The translations under genes were made by a program, and so were the position numbers. A stretch of DNA of 64,000 nt from Bombus terrestris. Its lineage: Eukaryota; Arthropoda; Insecta; Hymenoptera; Apidae. Location: positions 15,150,164 to 15,214,163 of the forward strand of contig NC_063274.1 in assembly GCF_910591885.1 (NCBI RefSeq), in the 5' to 3' direction. A model generated the notes under the pieces. That model made no database searches, was not told where the DNA came from, and worked only from the letters and a program-made list of their open reading frames with translations. Below, one piece after another: positions 33,150-44,600 of this stretch (the first letter of the stretch is position 1; every line of letters starts with the position of its first letter).

Positions 33150-35938
33150 ACCCATAAATCTATTCATTCATTAGTCGACTATCTTTAGCTTTATTGGTAT
33201 TATTTATTGAGTATCATTTGACGAGATTTAAAGGTAAAAAGAATTTTGCTACTCATAAAGAGAAGGTAAGGCGGAAAAAGAAGGGATATGACCAAATGAC
33301 TTAATTATATCGATAATTTAGTCCACTAGAAAAGAAACAACATTTGATAAATTCGACTGAATTGTACATAAAATGAAGTTTATACTTTACTTAACCATCG
33401 TGAAAAATAATGATTAGTAGAATATTCGCCATCCTTATCCGCGTCTTCTCCCTGTACAGAGCGGACATTTCCTGATTTTAACCGGTATACCATATTTCTA
33501 ATGCTACTTGGTGAAGACATTCGAAACATTATAATCGTTGCGACTTAATAGCTTTGTAGTTCCAATTTTCATGAATAAAATGTGTTATCGAATGGAAGAT
33601 CAGGAAACAATTCTCGGTTTTGTTTCTATACCTTTAAAATAGTCTAAATATTCTAACTGAGGAAGATTTTTCATGAAAGAATAAATTGAGAGTGTAGATA
33701 ACATTGATTTTTGAGAAAAACAAATAAAGTTAGACAGATGATATACCTTGAAGAACGATTTTTTACATTTAATTACGTTACCAGACTAAAGCGTGATTTT
33801 CCAGGCAGACGTGTATTATCAATATTCACGTAACTTTCTGGGTCCCAGGATACCCTCAATACCTGTTCGACTTCCGTGGTCCCGGAATAGGTACTCTTAA
33901 AACCTCCGATGACCTCGAATTCTGTCGATAAGTTTGAAACTCTGGAGGATCATGGATGCTTCAAACATCAATGGAATCTCTGCGATCTTCAGATATCTGC
34001 GGTATCTTTGGAATTTTTTAGCGCTCATATATATCAGCAGCGCTTGTATAACATATTACAATTTCGGATAGTTTGCATACCTATGGTACCGCTAAAGTTC
34101 CCATGTATCTTTGACATTCTTAGAATTCTTATTTCTCTTCAGACCAGCGAAATATTTGTGTTCTTAAGCCTCGAAAGTCTTTCCACTATTCCCATAACCT
34201 AGATATCTACATTTCGCGTATATCATCGTTTAGTCTCTTATGTCTTACCGCTTCAAGAGCTAACTAATCGAGTCTAATGATTCCGACATTGTCTCTATCG
34301 ATTTTTATTAATTCGATTGTTTTCTCTAATGAGTTATCTATCGAATTGTAGGGGTGAAAGTCATTTCAATTTCTCGATTCTATGTACTTAAAATTAATAA
34401 AGCTTCGTTTGCGAATTTATCTTTAAGAATTTGAGTTCTGAAAGTTTGAAAAGTTAATGGGAATAGTAGTTATTCAAAGATGGTATAAAGACCCTAGTTT
34501 AAGAAGCATTTTTTAAATGGAAAATAAGTCAAGAACATAGATAATCTTTCCTTTGAAATTTTGGGAATAACTAAAATGGAAGAATAAATGCAAATTTAAA
34601 TGATATTGATACTTTAATCAAAGATATCAATTGGAGAATTAATGTAAGATGTAAAATTCGCGGAAATTCTATCTTACGAACTTGATGTTCGTATCCTACA
34701 AAGATTTGTCAAATTTATTTACTACGTTCTTAAAGTTTTAGAATCTTACATAAATTTCCAAATTCACGATTATCTGGCAACGTGAAAGTCGCCTCTGGCG
34801 CATATCTAAGATCTACTTGTTTTAAGATCGTTCTCCATCGTTCGTCTGTACTCTACACCGAATCTCGTAAGTTCTGCAACTTCGATCTTATCAATATGAA
34901 ATTCTGTATGGCCAGATTTGTCATGTGTTGCGTCCTCCGTGTCCGAAGATGTAATATTGAATGTGTGGTAAGTTGAAGAAGTGAATATTGAGTATCGTAA
35001 AGCCGATGTTGTCGATATAAGATCCCACGGGGTTACCGCAAGTGATCGTACGTATTTTCTAACAGCTACGGAAAACACTGTGCTAGTTCTTTTGGTTCCA
35101 GCTGCTTGAAATGGCTTTCGCGTAGCTTATTGCGGCACAGTGAGTATTAAAGAATTCGTGCAACCATTCGAATAGATATCAAGCCAATGGGAAAGTAGTG
35201 CCGGTTTTATAGGTATAAAAGTGAATGGTCTTGTTTTGTTTAATTAATTATATTTTATTGATCATTGTTTTCTATGGCCTTTCCACACTACCTTCATACA
35301 AAAGAAGTCAATTCTCATTCTTTCGTTCGATTTCAACGAATGTGTATGTATTTCTTTCAATTTCAAATAATTTTACTGTAGAAGAAGAATATGGGGTTTC
35401 TAGGAAATGTGGAATGTAAAAAGAAATCTCGAAGGTAAAATAATTGACCAAAAACAAACTTTGCCACGCTCCGAGTTTAAACGTTAAAACTACTCTATTT
35501 TTAAGTTGACTTCTAGGTTCGAACAAGGAGAAAATATTTCAGAAACATAGAACCATTGCCTTGATTTCCTCCGCGATCAAAAGTGACATTACTTTCTCGT
35601 CAAAGTAACATCTACTAATTTAAAATTAATAAATATATAATCTTGATCATCGAATAATACAATTGAATTAAATTAATTTGCAAGTAAATTGAAACACGAA
35701 ATAGTGCACATATAATTTATATGTATATAGCCATTGTGTATATATTTTTGTATAAAAATAATCGGTATTACCAACCGTACAACAATGTTATCAGAAATTA
35801 ATGAAGAATCACCGAAGGAAGGAACATTAATCGATACAGTTTAGATATTTCGATTTATAAGAGTCATAAAAACGGCTGAATCGACCTGGAATCGACAAAA
35901 CAGTTTGCCGCTCGTTGATTTCCATCGGACAGACGATA
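33150..35938. other. Intergenic and downstream flank of the kinase exon
   Basis: No confident gene. At about 33840-34210 there is a degenerate periodic stretch, for example TCTGCGATCTTCAGAT followed by TCTGCGGTATCTTTGG at about 18-nt spacing, that looks like a decayed minisatellite. A minus-strand open frame of 90 codons (34806-35078) ends EFHIDKIEVAELTRFGVEYR... and looks somewhat gene-like in composition, but no domain or splice support was found. The remaining sequence is AT-rich. Confidence 0.45.
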
Positions 35939-36103
35939 TCACGTCTGGTCTTCTTGTAGTTGTTTCTCCTGTTTGATCAATTCAAGTACCCCGTTTCTCA
36001 TTTCAAAAACCACTTCCCGCTCGGTCAAGCCCAGCCGACGTTTGTTGCTGATATCGTAGATGCCTCCTTCGCTCTCTGTATGCTCGCCCCTGGTGCCTCT
36101 TAT
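35939..36103 (-). CDS. Arginine kinase family (ATP:guanidino phosphotransferase), C-terminal exon
   Basis: On the minus strand, after the acceptor ATATTCAG (AG complement at 36104-36105), 54 codons read IRGTRGEHTESEGGIYDISN then KRRLGLTERE, VVFEMRNGVLELIKQEKQ and a stop at 35941-35939. RGTRGEHTE and YDISNKRRxGLTE are the diagnostic C-terminal blocks of arginine kinases. The enzyme reversibly moves phosphate between ATP and arginine to buffer cellular ATP, and the Glu in GEHTE helps bind the guanidino substrate. After GLTE the sequence diverges from what I know of insect kinases and ends with an extra LQEDQT-like tail, so it may be a paralogue. The rest of the gene is not found upstream: a dead retroelement and then the satellite array occupy that side. 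A clean acceptor argues for a real exon and against a retrocopy. Confidence 0.82.
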   Translation of the reverse strand: MRGTRGEHTESEGGIYDISNKRRLGLTEREVVFEMRNGVLELIKQEKQLQEDQT

Positions 36104-36219
36104 CTGAATATTTAATCGTTTAATTCGACCATGTACTTCGTTATTTAATGAGCATCAAGTTCTACTTATTTATATTGCTCTATCGCGAATTTCTAAAATT
36201 ATATTTATATCGATATAAC

Positions 36220-36820
36220 AACAATAGTAATAATAATAATAAACAGGCATAACCGAGTGGCAGGAAGGAATTCACAGTCATAGTACAGAATTACAAGTTC
36301 ACAATGGAAAATGATACATACATAGGTACAATGATGACGTAAAACTATACTGGGATAAAACGACACAAACGGATCATACAATAACGGACAATAGACCAGA
36401 CATAACACTAATAGATAAAATGAACGAAACAACACACTTAATACAAATCAGCACCCTGAACGACGACAACGTAATAAAGAAGTAGCAAGAAAAGATAGCA
36501 AAACGTGTACCATTAGCGCGAGAAATAATAAAGATATGACATCAAACAACTGCAAAAATTTTACCAATAATCGTATCAGTATTCGGAATAGCACTCAAAT
36601 CTTTTCACAAAAATATACAGGAATTAGATCTGCACATAAACATCCATACATGCATGCAAGAGTCATTTCTAAAAGCTATAAATATAACACGCTCGTTTAT
36701 AACACTTAATAGATAAATTATGAGCAGTCTTGGCATCATGCCTGTTTGCCCATGTATATAACATCCGTAATTAGTTAATATAGGGATAATAATAATAACA
36801 ATAACAATAGTAATAATAAT
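36220..36820 (+). mobile_element. Non-LTR retrotransposon 3' fragment flanked by an 18-nt direct repeat
   Basis: AACAATAGTAATAATAAT occurs at 36220-36237 and exactly again at 36803-36820. Between them lie the 3' part of a broken ORF2 and a (TAA)-rich tail (36783-36800). This fits a 5'-truncated insertion into a TAA-rich site with target-site duplication. Because both repeats are themselves TAA microsatellite-like, the duplication could be coincidental. Confidence 0.6.
36327..36716 (+). pseudogene. Non-LTR ORF2 C-terminal region, two in-frame stops
   Basis: The frame reads YWDKTTQTDHTITDNRPDIT, LIDKMNETTHLIQISTLNDD, then through stops at 36483-36485 and 36537-36539 to ILPIIVSVFGIALKSFHKNI and a stop at 36714-36716. 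The layout of W-D-xxIxTD, NRPDI, LIDxx-P-DxN and KIVPIVIxxxGxxPKS is that of the region downstream of the RT in several insect non-LTR families. I cannot name the family. It lies inside the presumed intron of the arginine kinase gene, on the opposite strand. Confidence 0.6.
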
Positions 36821-37759
36821 CGCCTATCGATTTTCGTCTATTGCAACCCCGTTGGATACAAAGATTTTTCTTATTTTCTACTCCTATATTCTAGTCATCC
36901 GCAAGCCTATTCATTTTAGCAAAGTGCTCTTATTTTTAGCATTGTTTGCGTAAAACAGTATATTGATTTCACTTGCTCTTCTTTGATTATTAACAATATT
37001 TCGGAGTAGGTATTTCGTTTAATCATATTTATTTTTTTGTATAAAGATTTTTATTTGTATGTCTCTCATGATATTAACAGATTTCAAGAAATATGATCGA
37101 GGCGAAGTATATTTTTTATTCACTGAACATTAGAATGAAGTCTATACTTTGCGTATTTCATGCAAATCTGGGTATTGTATATAGCCTGTGTATTTTCGTA
37201 TCTCTGAATTCCTCAACAATGTCTCAACATCTGCAGCTTGCTTATTCCTTTGATTCGGTTTATATGAATAATTATTTCTCATATATAATATAAAAAAATA
37301 ATACTTTATAAAGAAGATACCTATATACGCAGATATTACTTACAGTTACGAGATTATGAACACGAAAATAATAATGATGTAAATTACGGCCATATTTACT
37401 GCTAGGAATTGTGATATTAATATTAATATGAATTTAGACATTAAGATAGTCTTTTATCTACCTGGATTATCTTATATACTATATGCTTTTTCTACAACAT
37501 CCATTGAGTAAGAAATATTATATCTTGCACTAACAATATTACTACTTCTCCCTCTCAAGAATTATTGCGCTGGACTAATAAAGTTACTAATCCGCCTATC
37601 GATAATATTGCAGAAGGAATACCGATCAACCCGGTTTAGAAGCTGAAAGATATCTCAAATGGCATGGAATAAATATTTACAAAAGATAGCGGCCTAAATA
37701 ATGATAATTCAATCGAATGATTTATAATCGGAATAATAATTCGGAGTTCATTATAAATT
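36821..37759. other. AT-rich spacer between kinase region and satellite
   Basis: I looked on the minus strand for the preceding arginine kinase exon and found nothing coding. There is no recognisable element; the sequence grades into the satellite at about 37.74-37.77 kb. Confidence 0.5.
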
Positions 37760-39180
37760 ATGATATAATCAAACAAAAATAATATAACGTAATATAATAT
37801 AACATGATATATTATAACGTTATATAGTATGATGTAACATAATGAAACATAATATAGCATAACGTAATACAGTACAACGTGATACGAAACACGTGATATA
37901 ATATGAGGTACTATAGTAAAACGTTAAATAGTTTAACGTAATAGAATATACCGTGATATAATTAAACGTAACATAGTATAACGTAATATTATAAACCATG
38001 TTATGATATAACGTACTATAGTATAACATTATAAAATATAACGTGATACAATACAACGTCATATATTATAAAGTGATATAATATAATGTTATATAGCATA
38101 ACGCGATAAAACATAACGTCATATAGTACAACGTTATATAGTATAAGCAGATACAATATAACGCTATACAGTATGATGTCACTTAGCATATCATATAGTA
38201 GAACGTCATATAATATAACCTCGTATAGTATAACGTTCCATAGTATAACGTTATAAAGTATAACGTCAAATGATATAATGGTATAGAGTATAACGTGATA
38301 TAATATAAAGTAATACCGTATAACGTCACATAATATAACGATATATAGCGTAACGTTATACAGTATAACGTCATATAGTATAACGTCATATAGTATAATG
38401 TCACATAGGATAACGTTGTATAGTATAACGTGATATGGTACAACGTAACATAATACGACGTAATAAAATAGAACGTTAATACAGTATGACGTGATATACC
38501 ATCACGTAACATAATATAACGTCATACATGACAACGTCACATAGTACAACGGTATATAGTGTAACGTTATACAGTATATCGTCACCTAGTATAACGCGAT
38601 ATAATATAACGTCATATAATAACGTCATACGGAATAGCATAATATAATCCAAAGTGATATGGCATAACGCACTGAAACATAACGTCAAATATTATAGTAT
38701 AACGTTATATCGTGATACAATATAACGTTATACTTTATTACGTAATGTAATATAACGTAATATAGTATAACGTGATATAATACAACGTCATATAGCATAA
38801 GGTCATATAGTACAATTTCACATAGTACAACGTCACATAGTATAACGTCACATAGTATAACGTCACATAGGATAAGGTTGTATAGTATAATGTAATATGG
38901 CACAACGTAACATAATACAACATAATAAAATAAAACGTCATACAGTATAACGTAATGTAAGATAAAGTAACATAATATAACATCGTACAGTACAACGTCA
39001 TATAGTATAACGTTACATAGTATAACGTTATATAATGTAACGCTATACAGTATAACGTCACCTAGTATAACGCGATATGATATAATGTCATATAATAATA
39101 TCATACAGAATAACAAAATATAATATAACGTCATACTTTATTACGAAATGTAATACAACGTAATATAGTATATATAATAA
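37760..39180. repeat. Satellite edge: degenerate 15-bp tandem repeats, apparently inverted
   Basis: The period is 15 bp, seen clearly at 38810-39080, where AGTATAACGTCACAT-like units follow one another without spacing. Units are more diverged here than anywhere else in the array. Many have CG replaced by TG or CA, for example TAATGTCA beside TAACGTCA. The long open frame of this part runs on the minus strand, while from 39.46 kb it runs on the plus strand. This suggests the edge block is inverted, although the motif is nearly palindromic. Confidence 0.8.
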
Positions 39181-40214
39181 AATATAACGTATTACCATTT
39201 AACGTAATACTATATAATGTAATAATATATAAAGTAATACTACATAACGCAATAGGAAATACTGTAATAATATATAACCTAATACCACATACCGTAATAA
39301 GTTATACGGTAATACTATATAACGTAATATGTTATAACGTAATACGGCATAACATAAAACTGAATAACATGGTACTATATACCGTATTGCGTTATAAGTG
39401 TAATACATTATAACGTTATACTATATAGCGTAATACTATATAACGTAATACTATATAGCGTAATGCTATATAACGTAAGAGGTTATAACGTAATACTATA
39501 TATCGTAATGCTATTTAACATAATTCGTTATAATGTTATACTACATATGGTAATACGTTACATCGTTGTAGTATATAACGTAGTACTGCATAATGTAATA
39601 CTATTTAACGGTAAACTATATACGGAAATTCGTTATGAGGCAATACTATATAACGATACACAAGATAACGTGTTATGTTATATCGTAATACTATATAACG
39701 TAATACTATGTAACGTAATTCGTTACAGCGTTATACTATATAACGTAATTCTTTATAGTCTTATACTGTATAACGTAATATGTTATAACATTATACTATA
39801 TACCGTAATGCATTACATCGTTATGCTATATAACGTATTACCATATAACATAATAATATATACCGTAATACGTTACAATGTAATACTATATAACCTAATA
39901 CTACATGCCGTAATACGTTATACGGTAACACAACCAATGTATATATAATACTATTATCTAATACTAAATATAATATAATATAATACTAAAATACGTTATA
40001 CGGTAATACTATATATGTTATGACGTAAGACGACATATCATAAAACGTGGTACTATATATAGTATTGCATCATAAGTGTAATACGTTATAACGTTATACT
40101 ACATAGCGTAATACTATATGACGCAATACTATATAGCGTAAGGTTATATAACGTAATAGGTTGTAATGTAATACTATATAACGTAATACGTTATAACGTG
40201 TTACGTTATATAGC

Positions 40215-40268
<54 letters not shown>

Positions 40269-40420
40269 TAATACCATATAACGTAATAGATTATGACCTA
40301 ACATAATATAACGTAATACATTATAACGTCATGCAATACAACATGTTCTGATATACTATTACGTTATTTAATATAACGTAATACATGATAACGTAATACT
40401 ATACAACGTATTACTTGTAG
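39181..40420. repeat. Satellite: 15-bp tandem repeats, plus orientation
   Basis: Units resemble GTAATACTATATAAC in 15-bp steps (for example 39418-39480), with frequent GTAATACGTTATAAC variants. An (AT)n run interrupts them near 40216-40266. There is no higher-order pattern that I could see. Confidence 0.8.
40216..40266. repeat. (AT)n microsatellite inside the satellite
   Basis: About 50 nt of pure alternating TA/AT lie between satellite monomers. Confidence 0.95.
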
Positions 40421-40740
40421 TAGGTATCCTGCTAGTAGGTTTGGTAAAGGTATGGTTTGTTTCTATATTGTTCATGTCAACACAAAATATAATATGATTC
40501 CCGGTCAGTCTATAAGAACGCATTCACCATACGTTACACACTACTTTCGCTATAACGTTTCCAACGCTATTTTTCCGGCTAACCACATTCCTTGACAAAC
40601 CTGACAACACCACTTGACAACGCTGACAATCTTCCTTGACAACGCTGACAACACTCCTTGACAACGCTGACAACACTCCTTGAAAAAGCTGATAAGACTA
40701 TTTGACAACACTGAAAACACTGACTTCTCACGTCATAACG
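40421..40740. other. Non-satellite island within the array
   Basis: About 320 bp of ordinary sequence interrupts the array. It has normal base composition and includes a 22-bp tandem repeat described separately. It may be a relic of the locus before satellite expansion or a small insertion. No element was recognised. Confidence 0.7.
40590..40728 (+). repeat. 22-bp minisatellite (about six copies)
   Basis: Units of CCTTGACAACGCTGACAACA plus CT recur about six times with 21-23 bp spacing. The central two are identical and the outer ones are diverged. It is unrelated to the surrounding 15/30-bp satellite. Confidence 0.85.
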
Positions 40741-41640
40741 CTATACTATATAATATACGTTATATTATACTATATAACATAATAGGATATAACATTATGC
40801 ATTATAAAGTAATACGTTTTAACGTTACACGATATAAAGACATACGTTTTGATGTTTCACCATATCACGTCATACGCTTTAAAGGTATACCATATGACAA
40901 AATAGGTTATTCCATTATACCATATAACGCTATACCGTATAACGTAATAATATAGGATATAACAGTATACGATATAACGATATAATATATAACGTAATAC
41001 GATATAAAATTATACCATGTAACGTTATACTATATAACATAATAGGACATAGCACTACACGCTATAACGATATGCTATACAACGTAATATGACAAAATGT
41101 TATCCGTGATATCGTAATAGTATATAACGTTATACGTTGGAACATTATACTACATAACGTCATAAGTTATACCGTACTGCTACATAACGTTATACGTTAA
41201 ATCGCAATAGTATATAACGTTATATTACATAACGGTGTACGTTATATCGTAATAGTATATAACGTTATACGTTGCATCGTAGTACAGTATAACGTTACAC
41301 CTTATATCGTAATACTATATAACCCAATAAGTCAGTTAGGAATATTATATAGCATTATACGTTATATCGTAATAGTATATAACGTTATACGTTGTATCGT
41401 AGTACAGTATAACGTTATACGTCATGTCGTAATAGTATATAACGTTATACGTTATATCGTAGTACTATATAACGTTATATGTTATATCGTAGTACTATAT
41501 AACGTTATACATTATATCACAATACTGTATAATGTTATACGTTACATCACATTACTGTATAACGTTATACGTTAATTCATAATACTCTATAACGTTATAC
41601 GTCATATCGTAATACTACATAACGTTATACGTTACATCAT
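40741..41640 (+). repeat. Satellite: transition from 15-bp to 30-bp dimeric units
   Basis: Units such as GTAATAGTATATAAC followed by GTTATACGTTATATC appear in alternation, so that a 30-bp dimer becomes the repeating unit. Divergence between units is still high. The block lies directly left of the first higher-order unit. Confidence 0.75.
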
Positions 41641-44600
41641 AATACTGTATAACGTTATACGTTACATTATAATACTGTATAACGTTATACGCTTCATCAG
41701 AATACAGAATAACGTTATACGGTATATCGTAATACTACATAAGGTTAAACAGTATATCGTAATAGTATATAACGTTATACGTTATATCGTAGTACTATGT
41801 AACGCTATATGTTATATCGTAGTACTATATAACGCTATACGTCATTTCGTAATACTATGTAACGTTCTACTATATATCGTAGTACTACATAACGGCATGC
41901 GTTATATCGTTATAGCCTATAACGTTATACGTTATATCATTATGGTATATAACGTTATACATTAAATCGTTATATTACATAGCGTTATACGTTATATCGT
42001 TGTATTATATAGCGTTAAAAGTTATGTCGATATAGTATATAACGTTATACGTTATATTATAATACAATATAACGTTATACGTTATAGCGAAATAGCATAT
42101 AAGGTTATACGTTATATCGTAATAGTACATAACGTTATACTTCATATCGTAATACTACATAACATCATACTTTATGACGTTATAGTATATAACGTTGTAC
42201 GTTATATCGATGTAGTATATAACGATATACGTTATATCGTTATAGTGTATAACGTTATACGTTATATCGTTATATTATATAGCGTCATACGTTATATCGA
42301 TGTATTATATAGCGTTAAACATTATGTCGATATAGTATATAACGTTATACGTTATATCGTAATAGTATATAACATTAAACGTTATAACGATATAGCATAT
42401 AACGTTATACGTTATATCGTAATAGTATATAACATTAAACGTTATAACGATATAGCAAATAACGTTATACGTTATATCGTTATATTATATAGCGCTATAC
42501 GTTATGTCGTTGTATTATATAGCGTTATACATTATGTCGATATAATATATAACGTTATACGTTATATTATAATGCAATATAACGTTATACGTTATATTAT
42601 AATACAATATAACATTATACGTTATAACGAAATAGTATATAAGGTTATACGTTATATCGTAATAGTACATAACGTTATAATTCATATCGTAATTCTACAG
42701 AACCTCATACTTTATGACGCTATAGTATATAACGTTATACGTTATATCGTTATAGTATATAACGTTATACGTTATATAGATATAGTTATAACGTTATACG
42801 TTATCTCGATATAGTATATAACGTTATACGTTATATCGTCATAGTATATCACGTTATACGTTATATCGTCATAGTATATCACGTTATGCGTTATATCGTT
42901 ATCGTATATAACGTTATGCGTTATATCGTCATAGTATATCACGTTATACGTTATATCGTTATCGTATATAACGTTATGCGTTATATCGATATAGTATATA
43001 ACGTTATACGTTATATCGATATAGTATATAACGTTATACGTTATATCGTTATCGTATATAACGTTATGCGTTATATCGTTATCGTATATAACGTTATGCG
43101 TTATATCGTTATCGTATATAACGTTATACGATATATAGTAATACTATATAACGTTATACGTTATATCGTAATGCTACATAACGTTATACGTTATATCGCC
43201 ATCGTATATAACGTTATGCGTTATATCGATATAGTATATAACGTTATACGTTATTTCGTTTTAGTATATAACATTATACGTTATATCGTTATAGTATATA
43301 AAGCTATACATCATATCGTTATAGTATATAACGTTAGACGTTATATCGTGGTACTACATAACGTCATACGATATATCGTAATAGTATATAACGTTATACG
43401 ATATATAGTAATAGTATATAACGTTATACGTTATATCGTAATGCTACATAACGTTATACGTTATATCGTTATAGTATATAACGTTATACGTTATATCCTA
43501 ATTCTACACAACGTTCTACGTTATATCGTAATACTATACAACTTTTTACGTTGTATCGTAATACTACATAACGTTTCACGTTATATCGTAATAGTATATA
43601 TCGTTATACGTTATATCGATGTAGTATATAACGTTATACGTTATATCGTTATCGTATATAACGTTAAATGTTATATCGTTATAGTATATAACGTTATACG
43701 TTATATCGTTATAGTTTATAACGTTATACGTTATATCGTTATAGCATATAACGTTAAACGTTATATCGTAATACTACATAACGTTTCACGTTATATCGTA
43801 ATAGTATATATCGTTATACGTTATATCGATGTAGTATATAACGTTATACGTTGTATCGTAATGCTACATAACGTTTTACGTTATATCGTTATAGTATATA
43901 ACGTTATACGTTATATCGTAACACTACACAACGTTCTACGTTATATCGGAATACTATATAACTTTTTACGTTATATCGTAATAGTATATAACGTTATACG
44001 TTATGTCGTTATAGTATATAACGTTATACGTTATATCGCTATCGTATATAACGTTATGCGTTATATCGTTATCGTATATAACGTTATGCGTTATATCGTT
44101 ATCGTATATAACGTTATACGATATATAGTAATAGTATATAACGTTATGCGTTATATCGTTATCGTATATAACGTTATACGTTATATCGCTATCGTATATA
44201 ACGTTATGCGTTATATCGTTATCGTATATAACGTTATGCGTTATATCGTTATCGTATATAACGTTATGCGTTATATCGTTATCGTATATAACGATATACG
44301 ATATATAGTAATAGTATATAACGTTATACGTTATATCGTAATGCTACATAACATTATACGTTATATCGTTATAGTATATAACGTTATACCTTATATCGTA
44401 ATACTACACAACGTTCTATGTTATATCGTAATACTATATAACTTTTTACGTTATATCGTAATAGTATATAAGGTTATACGTTATGTCGTTATAGTATATA
44501 ACGTTATAGGTTATATCGTCATAGTATATCACGTTATACGTTATATCGTTATCGTATATAACGTTATGCGTTATATCGTCATCGTATATAACGTTATGCG

